Origin: Hymenolepis diminuta
Taxonomy: Eukaryota > Platyhelminthes > Cestoda > Cyclophyllidea > Hymenolepididae
DNA length: 64,000 nucleotides
Assembly: GCA_900708905.1 (NCBI GenBank)
Contig: CAADRB010000038.1
Span: 1,246,147 to 1,310,146 of the forward strand
Direction of reading: 5' to 3'
The translations under genes and the position numbers were made by a program. Under the pieces are notes generated by a model. That model saw only the letters and a program-made list of their open reading frames with translations, was not told the origin of the DNA and made no database searches. Positions 51,201-62,173 of the stretch are shown here, piece by piece; position 1 is the first letter of the stretch; every line of letters begins with the position of its first letter.

Positions 51201-54200
51201 TTTAGATTTGAGATAAGGAGGGAAGATGGCCGTCTCCTCTCACCATTTTTAGGCTTTATAGATTTTGTTACTTATTTCTATCTTTCATGTATCTTATAGA
51301 ATCCACGCTCTTTTATATTTGCTTGCCTTGTCTATACGAAATGTCTTAATAAAGATCTATTTAGGTCATGCTAATTACACTTTTATTAAAATGCTACCGT
51401 CTGTCTTCAGGCTGATTTTCCTATTGCTTTTTTAGCCGTGGTGACTCCTATTAATACGTAATTGGTTTAAAACTAATCATGCTTTCTAAAACAGCGTTCG
51501 ATAGCACATATAAGGAAAATAATTCGGGATACATTAAGAAAAAGGTCGATATCATTGGAGGTTGGTTGCTGCTATCATGAATTTAGATACTGCTTTTTCT
51601 GCTCTGGGCCATTCATTATGTTCATTATCTTTTACATCTCCTATTGTCTACCTCAATTTATTTCGGAGGGTGTCAAACGGAGTAATCTGCTGATTTGCCT
51701 TGCCAGGCTCATATTGATTGGTCTCAGTGCTCTCTTTTTGCGCCGTTGGGGCAGTGGTCACTGTACACGTATGACAAGTATGAGGTCACGAGATCAATGT
51801 TCATCGGCGCACATCCACTGGTAGAATGCAAGTTCCTCATTAGAGTGGCTCTAGGATACCTTCTTCCTACAAATATAGTGTTGTGAACACTTATCTTAAT
51901 GGGTATTAGAAATTTAATCTGGCTAAGCTATCGCCCTTCCAGCTCCTGTTGTCTTTACTACAAAATAAAATAGAAAGAATTCATATTTGTGAGGAGTAGT
52001 TATGCATTGACATGAAGCAATCTGCTTGTTTTACTAACTAGAAATCGACCCCATCAAAACGAGCAAAGTTGGATTCTGAGGAACAGTTGAATGAGCCTGT
52101 TGAAAAGGAGGCGCTGGTTGACGAGGTAGAAACTTTTGGAGAAGATCCTGAGGAAGACCCTGATGAGGTGGAAGAATTCCTTGCCGACGTCGATGTACTG
52201 GAAGATGAGGCGGTTCTTGCTCAGGTCCTTGGTGTAGATGTTGCTTCAAATTCGGCTGGACCTACTACTGCGGAACAACAGGAAGAGACTAATCGAGCGG
52301 AGGATAGGAAACTGCTTGCTCTTATGGCGCATTTTAATGAGGACCAGTTGAGTAGATTTGAGGCGTTTCGAAGGGCGACTTTCACCAAGTCGGCTGTCAG
52401 TCGGGTAAGCATGTTAGTAGTTATTTTTTTGAATTAGAACAACTACTGTCATTTTTATTTGGCTGTTCCGATGACATGGGTTAGTATTTTCCTAGTCTTT
52501 CAAGGGAACACGTCGGTGAGTAGGGAGGTATCCTGGAACGTTTCTAATTGGAAACACTAACATTCGGATCAGTAGTTACCAATGCAATTGTTGAATCCAA
52601 TCGCGCTGCCTTATCCGGTTTCGTTCTCTGTGAATCTGACGTTGTAGAACCTTATTTACAGGAAATAAGACAGCCAGTCATACGAGATAAAATGGTCTGT
52701 TGAGGAATAGCCTTAATTATAACTTTTGTCTCCAAAAATATGATTCCCCAATGTAGATTTCCTTCAATATTAATTCAATTATCCAAATACTTGTTAAGAG
52801 GAAGCCAAATCGAAGATTTTTAGCGTATCTAGACGAACGAATTTCACAAGTTTCTTACTTCGTGCAGTGGTTTATCGATTATAGTCTTTACGCGGGCGTG
52901 TCCGAGAACGTAATGTTGACTTCGCTGCACTATGTAACACATGGGCTGAAAAGTTCCGGGCCTAACAAAGAAAACAGATTTTGGTTCAAAGTTAGCTTTA
53001 TTCATCAACGTAATCACCATCAAGAGCAACGCAATCATTCCAGCGCCACTCTAACATTTCAATACCACTTTTGCAGAACGATCTATCTTTTGCCTCAAAA
53101 TAGGCCTCAGTTTCAGCGATAACCTCTTCATTCGTGCGAAATTTCTTACCGGCGAGCATTTTTTCAGGTTTACGAACAGCCAGTAGTCGCTGGGAACCGA
53201 ATCTGGCGAATACGGTGGATGTGGGAGCAATTCGAAGTTCAATTCATGTAGTTTTGCCATTGTTTTGATTCACTTGTCACACACGGTGCGTTGTCTTGAT
53301 GAAACAAATTTTTTTCTTTGCCATATGCGGTCGTTTCTTTGCTATTTCGGCCTTCAAACGCTCCAATAACGCTATATAATNNNNNNNNNNNNNNNNNNNN
53401 NNNNNNNNNNNNNNNNNNNNNNNNNNNNNNNNNNNNNNNNNNNNNNNNNNNNNNNNNNNNNNNNNNNNNNNNNNNNNNNNNNNNNNNNNNNNNNNNNNNN
53501 NNNNNNNNNNNNNNNNNNNNNNNNNNNNNNNNNNNNNNNNNNNNNNNNNNNNNNNNNNNNNNNNNNNNNNNNNNNNNNNNNNNNNNNNNNNNNNNNNNNN
53601 NNNNNNNNNNNNNNNNNNNNNNNNNNNNNNNNNNNNNNNNNNNNNNNNNNNNNNNNNNNNNNNNNNNNNNNNNNNNNNNNNNNNNNNNNNNNNNNNNNNN
53701 NNNNNNNNNNNNNNNNNNNNNNNNNNNNNNNNNNNNNNNNNNNNNNNNNNNNNNNNNNNNNNNNNNNNNNNNNNNNNNNNNNNNNNNNNNNNNNNNNNNN
53801 NNNNNNNNNNNNNNNNNNNNNNNNNNNNNNNNNNNNNNNNNNNNNNNNNNNNNNNNNNNNNNNNNNNNNNNNNNNNNNNNNNNNNNNNNNNNNNNNNNNN
53901 NNNNNNNNNNNNNNNNNNNNNNNNNNNNNNNNNNNNNNNNNNNNNNNNNNNNNNNNNNNNNNNNNNNNNNNNNNNNNNNNNNNNNNNNNNNNNNNNNNNN
54001 NNNNNNNNNNNNNNNNNNNNNNNNNNNNNNNNNNNNNNNNNNNNNNNNNNNNNNNNNNNNNNNNNAATTAAAACACGAAATTGTTTTTGATCCATTGTTT
54101 TGAAAATAACAAAAGTAGCGACACTCTTAGCACAATAACTCACAAACTAATGAATAGAAATATCATGAAATTTTAAAAGCTGTCTTTTGAAGGTTAGTAT

Positions 54201-56154
54201 TAACTGAAAAAAAGGTGACTGCAATAAAACTAGCGCCATTTATATGTTAGGCCCGGGACTTTTCAGCCCATGTGTTATATCCTAATCTACATCATCTGTG
54301 ACATACTTTCATAAAAGTGGCGGCATAACTTTATAAAAGACCTTTCTAGTATGAAGCTCACCTTCTAGAGATCATTAATGCTTTGCTATCAATCTGATAA
54401 GGAAATCATTATCCAATTTGATGCATTACTTTTATTACCCTTTAGCTTATTTCTTCTGTCTCTCAAACCACCTTTTCTCCTAATGTTGTCATTGCGATGT
54501 CCGGTATCACCAAGGTCTTTGTCGGTGAGTTGGTCGAAGAAGGTTAGTCTAGCCACACGTTGGCAGTTTATATCCTTAATTATATTATAGTTCATAGAAA
54601 TGCAGAAAATTTTTATAATTTTTCATTGTGCAAAAGCGAATGAAACCCGGAAGTAAAGTTCCTTAAGAAATAAGGGGAGAGGAGCGATAAGAAAACGTCC
54701 AAAAAGTTATTTCACCTGATTTTTGGAATGGGATTGCAGAATATTCACTTAATGGGTAGTTCGATGCTTCACGTCCCAAAGTTAAAAGTTCATTATTCGT
54801 CCTACAGATTATTGATCAATTCTTATCCACAATCGCTAATGCTTATTGACAGGCTGTTTTATTATGATGGTTGATCTAGCTCATTCCTCTTTTAAAAGCA
54901 GAAAATGCAACGCGATCATTGTCTTAAAGACATGATCTTCATATAGCTGAGCAGAGTTCACTCACACTGATGTTCTTCATATCAAATACGAATTTAAAGC
55001 CTTCCGTGTAAAATTTTAAAGGATGATTTTACGATATACAGATCGATATCCCAGTCAGGAAGAAGGAAAACGCAAGTCCTCGTTGTTACAGCGAAAATCT
55101 CTTACACTTCGATTCGGACTATGTACAGTATAAAATAATGCATAATAATTCATGTGAACAATTTGAGGGATAAGTGTCATTTTCAATGATAATGAGAAGA
55201 AACAAAAATATTAATTTTGTCAAGAGAAAATGTCTAATAAAGAATCTTAATTATAATTTTACATTGACATATCAGAAAATTAGAACTTGTAAATATAAGT
55301 TATAAAAAGAGAGATTTCTCCATTACTCCCTTAATGATCTGTTCCTTTTGCCTTCAAAGGAAGCTTAGTTTTTGAAGCACGCATGCTGTATTGAAAGCAC
55401 GCATGTTTGCCAACTTTTCATGTGATTCATACGTGGCATATTCGGATGGACTTAGTGCTTTATTTTTCATTTAGTCCATGTAATTAATAACGCACATTAA
55501 ATATATGACTTGGATGCGGAAATATATCGCTCCCTTAAAAATATTTACTGAGACGAGAGAGAGTGAAATTAGGGGATAACGACTTGGAAACTTAGATTTA
55601 TTCATAGTTCTAGTTGCACTTTTCCTTGGTGCACTAGAAACAACAGTGTCGTCAAGATTCAACTCAAATCCAAATTCCTTTGGTTTCCTGACTCTCAAGT
55701 ACACACACACCGCATCTGCTCACGATCTTTACCTCGCATCCCTTTGAACTCCCTTTATTCAATAAAGCTTCCCATCAGCGGTCTCTCCTTTCTCCATCTT
55801 GTCGAAGGGAAGACGAGTAGAAAATCGGAGGTAGTGACCAAAATGAGATAGTTAGCTGCCATTCTTCCTACTAATTCAGTAGTCCCGCATTTCACAAACC
55901 AGTTCTAATTCGTTTGATAATGGAAGAAAGTATCTACCCAGAGCTGAAAAAATTTAATTGGATGGCTAGTAGCGACACGTCTATGTTTATTACCTATTTA
56001 CGATCTCAACACTTCCTTAATTTCAGCTCTGGACTACAAGCAACAGGTTCAGGAGACTGGACCCCTTCTCCCCAAACACATCCGAGTGGCATACGATCGA
56101 CTACGAATGAAGGACCGAACTTCACGTCCCAATCGTCATTACAAAATGTTTTGA
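42268..56154 (+). CDS. TAF11: Transcription initiation factor TFIID subunit 11
   Basis: Four exons, 42268-42375, 52042-52404, 54446-54542 and 56027-56154, join in phase to 231 residues (human ~211). TAF11 pairs with TAF13 in TFIID through a histone fold and touches TBP/TFIIA. The N-terminal ~120 residues are disordered, first Ser/Lys-rich ([15 protein letters not shown]) then acidic ([14 protein letters not shown]). The histone fold begins around residue 125: [35 protein letters not shown], the hallmark [20 protein letters not shown], then [17 protein letters not shown]. Relative to vertebrates there is a short insertion, TTFSP, before the PNVVIAMSG helix. Intron 1 is 9.7 kb, contains exon-like cassettes and repeats, and is phase 0. 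Intron 2 contains mariner copy 2. The ATG is supported by the good acceptor just upstream and the open N-terminus. Confidence 0.92.
42770..43005. repeat. Dispersed repeat, copy 2 (TAF11 intron 1)
   Basis: Related to 15880-16190. Both copies share TAGCCTCT, GCTATGCCCA, a TCTGC-CCAC stretch and a GTTCTAGC...ATCAGCC end. Copy 2 is shorter, with internal deletions. No protein-coding content. Confidence 0.6.
47101..51560 (+). other. Array of short exon-like cassettes in TAF11 intron 1
   Basis: Several short open segments lie between AG acceptors and donors, and many of the donors share GTTGGT. Type B cassettes: 47292-47354 (63 nt), 48678-48740 (63 nt), 49258-49296 (39 nt), 50115-50171 (57 nt) and 51495-51560 (66 nt). 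Type A: 47101-~47154, 48237-~48309, 49062-49148 (87 nt) and 50358-50420 (63 nt). The B set and the last two A copies have lengths divisible by three and are open in phase 0, the phase of the host intron, so inclusion would not break the TAF11 frame. B1 and B2 encode related peptides ([12 protein letters not shown] versus [12 protein letters not shown]), and A copies share an (S/T)PSTKT..KIS..PIS-like core. Flanking intron sequence is also repeated, so whole A+B units were duplicated. A2 runs into a stop and A1 has a poor donor. Expression is unknown. Confidence 0.5.
47485..47690 (+). repeat. SINE-like element, copy 2
   Basis: Contains GAGGCCACGAGATAAAT and the tail block GTGTTGTGAACACTTCTCCT, matching 51.78-51.91 kb (GAGGTCACGAGATCAAT ... 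GTGTTGTGAACACTTATCTT). The box A part is decayed. Confidence 0.55.
51725..51915 (+). repeat. tRNA-derived SINE-like element, copy 3
   Basis: Box A-like TGGGGCAGTGG, box B-like GAGATCAATGTTC, a middle part with AGAGTGGCTCTAGGATACC and the shared tail GTGTTGTGAACACTTATC. Similar in order and spacing to copies 1 and 2. Confidence 0.6.
52937..54275 (-). mobile_element. mariner transposon, copy 2 (inverted, defective)
   Basis: The same inverted ends as copy 1, with one mismatch at the left end (AAAAGTTCCGGG against AAAAGTCCCGGG). The flanks are TA at 52935-52936 and 54276-54277. The transposase would read on the minus strand; only its first residues (before the gap) and its C-terminal third are visible, the rest being N at 53381-54065. 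The visible C-terminal sequence carries the same frame breaks as copy 1. It sits in TAF11 intron 2, in opposite orientation to the gene. Confidence 0.92.
53381..54065. other. Assembly gap (N run)
   Basis: 685 N bases within mariner copy 2. With the gap, the element is 1339 bp, near the 1306 bp of copy 1. Confidence 0.95.
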
Positions 56155-56292
56155 ATTTTACCCCATTTGCGAACTTTTTAACCCCTGTTTTTTATATAAT
56201 TGATCATATTTGTAGTATTGATATTGCAATAATTGGATTTGTTATTTTTTCGAGTTTAAAGAGGGTTGTGAGGTATTTATAACGTATTTTTA

Positions 56293-56472
56293 ATGAATTC
56301 CGGTTTAAATTTTTTCATAAGGGCAGAGTCGGAATACAAAGGTTTGGAAAACGGTCATATCTGGGTGAGAATCGGTCCCTATCATTTATCGCTGGTAGCC
56401 TCAGTGATTGCCTTGTTTCTGGTGATTGTTTTGGATCTGGAGGAAGAAGGCAAATTTTTTATAACTCAATGA
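56293..56472 (+). CDS. Possible 59-aa single-membrane-span ORF
   Basis: From an ATG at 56293 a 59-codon frame encodes a hydrophilic start, then YHLSLVASVIALFLVIVLDL, a good membrane segment, then an acidic end. It directly follows TAF11 on the same strand. An overlapping reading, with a GTGAGA donor after 56360 joined to an acceptor near 56489, would open another frame containing GTTILLDHGIDRPLVKPIIA. The region is thus coding-like in more than one way and I cannot decide. No family recognised. Confidence 0.25.
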   Translation: MNSGLNFFIRAESEYKGLENGHIWVRIGPYHLSLVASVIALFLVIVLDLEEEGKFFITQ

Positions 56473-57239
56473 CAGGCCCTCTTTTTTAGAGGCACCACAA
56501 TCCTTTTAGATCACGGGATTGACCGGCCCCTTGTTAAACCAATAATTGCAGCATTGGCGAGATTACATTCCCTGTCAGGAGTATGGGAACTCGATAATCA
56601 GTAAACCAACGCATGAGAAAAAAGTCTATTGACCTCATCCAAGTTTAATAAAATATTCCATTTGGTTTCTAATCTGAATTAGTTGTAATGTAAGGAATGT
56701 GTGAAATAAAGTACAGGTAACTGGGATAATTCAATTAGGACTGTTAGATTTGATATTTGCCAATGATAGTTAAAATATTTATGACTAGGGAAATCTAAGG
56801 AGTGTAGCGAAAATGGGACTGATGATGCATTTCAAAAACGTGCAGCGTGTTCAATATAGGAAGTTTCACGTTAATTTAGGACAGCTACGGATGCAAGGCT
56901 ATACACTCTGTAATTTGAGAAGTAATTATGAGGCTCTCTGCACTACTCATTTTTACAGGATTAGCAATTGACTGCAAAAATTTCCATTAATTGGAAACAA
57001 AATATGTTTGAACCACAAATTTGGATAGTCACCTGAGGTAACATTTTGCCTCACATGATCTTAGCACGTGCACTTGCCAGTAAATTGCGAGTTTCAGATA
57101 TTACTGACCGAGGAAAATGTCTCGTCACTGTGATGTAAATTCAGAACCTTACAATGCCTATCTAACACCAAGTTAGTAGAATAGTTTGAAATTTCTCAAC
57201 TTTTTTGAGCAATTAGTTAATATGAATTTTTAAACACAG

Positions 57240-57496
57240 ATCAAATAAAGAACCTGAAACCAAAGAATGTCTTTTATACAACTGATCTGGGTATAAAATG
57301 TGGAAGGTACTATTGTGCGGTTTGTGGTGAATGCAATTTAGCCGTCTCAAATCCATCTACACGATTTATAGACTATCTAACATGTACTACACTGCCTGAT
57401 GCTGCTTACCACGCCACTGAAGCACATATTATCAATGACTATGTTCAAGAACGATTTCGAGAGGAAAGACGAAAACTCTATGAGGATCACCACTGA
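57240..57496 (+). CDS. Unassigned terminal exon with cysteine cluster
   Basis: After an AG acceptor (AAACACAG) a frame of about 84 codons runs to TGA. It includes KCGRYYCAVCGECNLAVSN, a possible zinc-binding knot (CxxxxCxxCxxC), then STRFIDYLTCTTLPDAAYH and a charged helical end, ERFREERRKLYEDHH. The composition is clearly protein-like. Upstream exons were not identified with confidence; those in 56.3-56.6 kb are candidates. It converges on UROS. Function unknown. Confidence 0.45.
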
Positions 57497-57984
57497 ACAC
57501 ACCTCCATCCATGTGAAAAAAAGCATTGCAATTTATTTATGCTCCTAAATATCATCTTTGAATTTGCCTACCGCTTTAATATAGATATTCTAGGTTAACG
57601 AATATGAATAGTTAAAGCGTCTTAAAAATGGATAAAATCTACAATTACGATATGCCAACTGATCAAAATCGATAATTAAATAGAACAACTGGAATGAATT
57701 GCGGTTTGGTTGTAAATCGATACCGATTGATTGCATAACGTTTTGACAAAACCTTTCGTCCCTATACTTCTTTTGGCAAAAAAGACAAGACTTGAGCTTT
57801 GCATTTCTCAAGCGGTTAACGGTAAAATCGATATAAAGTATTAACTCTTTTTCCTCCATTCCCCTGTTAAAAAAATTGTCAGCAGATCTAGAAAAATAGC
57901 TATTTTCAGAAGAAAATATGGGAGACGCAGTACGCGTTCAAGGTGAGCTAATCAGGGACTTAAAGATTTTACCGATTAATACGC

Positions 57985-59059
57985 CTATTGAGGTTGAGGT
58001 AGCAGTTGTTGTAGACATTCCAGCAAACTTTCGGGAGTCGGCGATTGACAAATTCCTGCCAATGGAAGGTTGACATTTTCTATCTTACCGGCCGTAGTGG
58101 GTCCAATAGCAATAGTCTAAAGATATACGAAAAATTTAAACTTCAACATTAACGTGCTTAAATCAGAAAATATTCACTAAGAAACTAACTCGGATATTTG
58201 TATTGGATAGATCAAGGAAATTTCTCAATACTGATTGTGCTAGTTCCACTCCAGAGGGGCTAAAGAAAACCAGACATAAGGGACGATTTTCTCGCTCCTA
58301 TAAGTAAGAGGTAATTTAAACAAACACCACAGAAAATAATGACCTTTAATGCAGAGGAGAGCTGGGCTCCAAAATCTATGTTTGGGATTGAGCAATATAC
58401 AACGACCTCTTCAACAGACAGACCTAATGAAGTTCAAAGTCAAACTTAGAAATCCTACCAGATTCTCTAAGTTTGGTTGGCAAGACGGAACTGTGTTTCG
58501 CCCCGACAAGAAGCAGAATTGGATTTTTAGATGCTTCTTCGAGATAGTTCTCAATGATAAAATTCGCCAGCTTTTCAGCGTTGCCAGTGTGTGATCCTTT
58601 AGGTGAGAAACCCACTTTTGTTGCTAGAACGAATGGAAACTACTGAAATGTAATAAGTAGACAATTTTTGCCGTTTGAAATCAGTAGGGTGCATGAGGTA
58701 CCTGCATCAGAGGTTGCAGGTCCAACGGTAAAGCACAAATCTTCAGAAACTCCTAAAAGTAGAAGCATTTTTAATAACTCTTAGTATGAACTACCGATTA
58801 AATTAGTAGAAGCAAAGGCGGAAACAGCTCGAGGACTACAGAAAACAATGCAACTGTAGGATGACCGCCATTTGCAGAGTCGTTCGAATAGACAGCCGCA
58901 ATAGGCAAAAGTTATTGTTTCAACGAGATCTACATGAATATCATTTTGTTCCAGAATCTGAATGTAGAAATTATGTGTGTGCAAGCATACTTCCACGTAA
59001 GGATCGAATTCACGGGTATAAGCATCTTCGCTCGTTGACTTAAGCAGGATTACATCCAT
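57985..59059 (-). CDS. UROS: Uroporphyrinogen-III synthase
   Basis: Six exons on the minus strand, 59059-58795, 58740-58702, 58623-58459, 58423-58344, 58297-58190 and 58116-57985, join in phase to 262 residues (human 265). The enzyme cyclises hydroxymethylbilane to uroporphyrinogen III in haem synthesis, in the cytosol. Recognisable blocks: MDVILLKSTSEDAYTREFDP at the start, VFCSPRAVSAF, FTVGPATSDAA, the strongly conserved HTGNAEKLANFI, VEEVVVYCSIP, LVFFSPSGVELAQSVLRNF, IAIGPTTAG and SPTPESLLECL. These give the usual two-lobed bilane-binding architecture without loss of a conserved block, so it looks functional. All five introns are 35-78 nt. It is oriented tail-to-tail with the unassigned exon at 57.2 kb. 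The 50-codon + strand frame at 57935 is only its antisense shadow. Confidence 0.93.
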
Positions 59060-59689
59060 TAAAATTCTAGAATCAAAAGCACTTGATGTTAGCAGTTATT
59101 ACTTTATTTGCCAATGTAACACACAAAAACTCAGTTCGCAAAAAATCCAGGCAACATTAGTCCATGTATAGGAAAAACTAAAATAAGCCTTAATGATAAT
59201 TGAATATTCAGTCTAATCGGTACATAATTATGAGACAACCCAAAATGATTTCTGATCGTAAATAATAATTATATTTTAATAATTAAAATGAAAGTGGTAA
59301 CAACTACTGACGCACACTAAAGATAAAAAAGCTAACCGACTAAAAATTGGACACAAGGATTACATTTTCATAATAGGGCCAAAATGCCGGACATTTAAAA
59401 TAAGTTTCTTTCGAGTAAAATTTTATGCTGTTACAGCTTTGACTTTTCCAATAATGAAATTTTAATATTCAAAAATATACAGCTTACAGCTGGTTTTATT
59501 TTTGGGCATTTTGAAATTTCATGTGTCATATGAGTTTATTAAATATTTATTTATTTTGAGCCACCAAAATAAACAACACAGCCCAATTTGTTATAAATAT
59601 CTTTTGAATTAGTTTCACAAGGCTCTAAGTTATAGATCTTTCTCATCTGGACAATAGTCTTTTTTGTGCTCCCAAAACTAACCAAGACC

Positions 59690-59800
59690 ATTTGGGAAAG
59701 TGTTCCTAACACTTATCTTAGACATAAGAGTGCCATCACAGAGCCACTCTTGGAAAAATGTGAATTCCGCTCACTGTATGCATCCCATTCACAACTTTTG
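59690..59800 (-). repeat. SINE-like element, copy 4 (inverted fragment)
   Basis: Read on the minus strand, it gives AGAGTGGCTCTGTGATGGCA, then ATGTCTAAGATAAGTGTT and AACAC. This matches the middle and tail of the elements at 47.6 and 51.8 kb. Confidence 0.5.
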
Positions 59801-60080
59801 ACTCTACAGACGAGCTACGCGTGTCACTTATTAAGTTTTCTTTGACATTAGGTACAAAATAAATGACATTCATAATAGTTTTTAAGTCTATCCAATATAA
59901 ATTGGGGATCAACAAAATTAACGATCTGAAAATCTGAATTTAATTTCGCTTTACAATAATATCGTTTCAGCTTTTATTTATCAATTATATATATGTATAT
60001 GGATACCATGAAGACATTCGAATTAGTTGGAAAATTCTGGTTACAATGAGTCAGCCCGACATTACTATTCAGTTCGACAC

Positions 60081-60082
<2 letters not shown>

Positions 60083-60111
<29 letters not shown>

Positions 60112-60112
60112 T
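60083..60112. repeat. (AT)n microsatellite
   Basis: About 14 uninterrupted TA dinucleotides. Likely polymorphic in length. Confidence 0.95.
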
Positions 60113-62173
60113 CGCTTAAAGTATCTAATACTCCTGGTGTTGCTGTGTGATTCCACAGATCAATGCGATGTAAAACATTTTCCAGGAGAAAACGATCTCA
60201 AAGGTGTGATTCGTTGCCAATCGCAATCTTAACCTCGTAAGCCTAGGATAGATAGACGAGTTCGCTGTTATCCCTTACCCAGAAAGCGAAACCTGCCAAA
60301 CGAATACTTCCGAACATGTGAATGTATGATCCAAAGAGGGGTTGTATCATTTATTCTCGCGGATATGGTTTACCCCTGCTGTTAATAATCACAAAGCACC
60401 ATGGTGTTACTGTCTATGATGTGTAGACCGAAAAAGATATTACACAATCACAAACAACTTAGACCAAGACAGTTTGATTTTCTGAATGGCGAGGCATTAT
60501 TCTTTAAAGAATCTTGATGCTAATACTAATTTTTTTCGCTCTCGCTCCCAAGCTCTATGTGGGCCTTCGATGTAGTGCAAGGCTGCGAAAGAAACGACCA
60601 AGTTATTACCCACATATACTCTAAGGACTCAGTGTTTTTCCTTGTCTTCCGATTTCGCTTCTAAAACAGATGGGTGATCAAATTTGTGAATGATGGCGTT
60701 ATATAGAAGAAAATAGTATGTTCCACGAAAATATTTCTTCGTCTTCCACCCCTATAATTCCCACTTTTATGCCTCCTTTTATTCAAAATAATTGACTTAC
60801 ATTACGTGTAAAAAACACGAACAATATGAACAGATCGAAACAGTTATTAAATTGTTAGATTTTTCTGAATCCAATGTTCTACTCAAGAAATCTTCACGTG
60901 AAGGTCACCAAGCCTTACGTTTCTCTCTTATAAGTCAGTCTTTTACTGATTCTTTTTCGTAAATATTGTAATACCATCAAAACGCATTCTAAATTTCCTG
61001 AATCTCATTTTATACCTACAGTACGCACTGCTTCAGGTCAAATACTCTGTGAGATCATATATTCGCTGTTTATTTTTGATAAGGATTTAAAAGCTTCAAA
61101 TAAACTTGTTTCCTAGCGTACTAAGGAAACATCTAAACTGGACAAAACGTAGGTATCCTCTAACCATTCTTATGAGAAACTGGGACTCTCCCAGAATTTA
61201 CCTGGACGATCAACCATCAGAATCACTGAATGCACTTTTGAAAGTATATCTTGTAACCTCTAACGAAACAAACATGCATGCTAACCATTACGTCACTGGC
61301 AGAAATATTTATTCTTTTTCATTCGTATATTAATTTGTCAATCAAAATACGACGGAAATCTACCTCTAAGCATTGAAATCTCGTCAGACATGACATATCT
61401 CAATAGCTGACAATTTGGAATGATATGAAGTTGGCTAGTTTCGGAAACAAGTTGTTCAAGAGATCTTGGCATATGTACAGAAATTTTTGCTGCGACGTCT
61501 CACTACGCTAAGACAATAAAGATTGGAAATGACTGACTTTGTGAAAAAAGCAACCAGTGCTTAATATTTTGAAATCTGTGCTGAAATGATTTCCTCTAGG
61601 TTATTCAAAAGAAATGAGTGAGTTGATTTACCCCGTTCATGTGTCCCCGTATCTATTACGTCAGTTTGCAATACTTAGAATAAGATACTGCTTTAAACCG
61701 ATCAATTCATTAATAAATTATTTTGATTTTAATCTTTTTGCTTTCAGCAGGTACAAGAATAGACAAACAAATACAAGTCCCATTGACAGATCAGGAAACA
61801 TTTTCAACAAATGTATCATTTACATGAACATCTCATCGTAGGATTATAACAAACTCCAAACCGAGATCAAACAATTACATACAGATACAATGCAACAGGT
61901 GGTTGGAAATGAGTCAAGTTCTCAAGGCGTGATAAGATCGAATATCTTTTGCACGTATCTTTTCTCGTAAATAAACGTGTGGAAAGGGTTTATGCCAAAC
62001 CAAGGCTGGTTGAAAGTGAAGGAAACCATAAATCGCCAAATAAACTTATTCGGATGAAAAGCAACTGATGAGGAAGTTTTGGTGGTAGTTAAAGGAAGAG
62101 TTGAATGAAAGGCGACGGGCGAAATGCATTTCTTTCTCAATCTAAACACAATAATTTTAAGCTGAATTCAGAA

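Larger units (their letters stand above)
59060..62173. other. Intergenic region between UROS and CAMSAP
   Basis: About 3.1 kb of mostly AT-rich DNA with a SINE-like copy near 59.7 kb and an AT microsatellite at 60.08 kb. Short ORFs at 61.1 and 61.6 kb have no recognisable content. It should hold the UROS promoter and the CAMSAP 3' UTR, both on the minus strand. Confidence 0.5.

Noticed and set aside
52034..52249. 71-codon minus-strand ORF rich in Pro/Gln/His
   Set aside because: Antisense shadow of the acidic TAF11 exon 2.
57918..58073. 50-codon + strand ORF starting MGDAVRV
   Set aside because: It is exactly antisense to the last exon of UROS, whose family match is strong.
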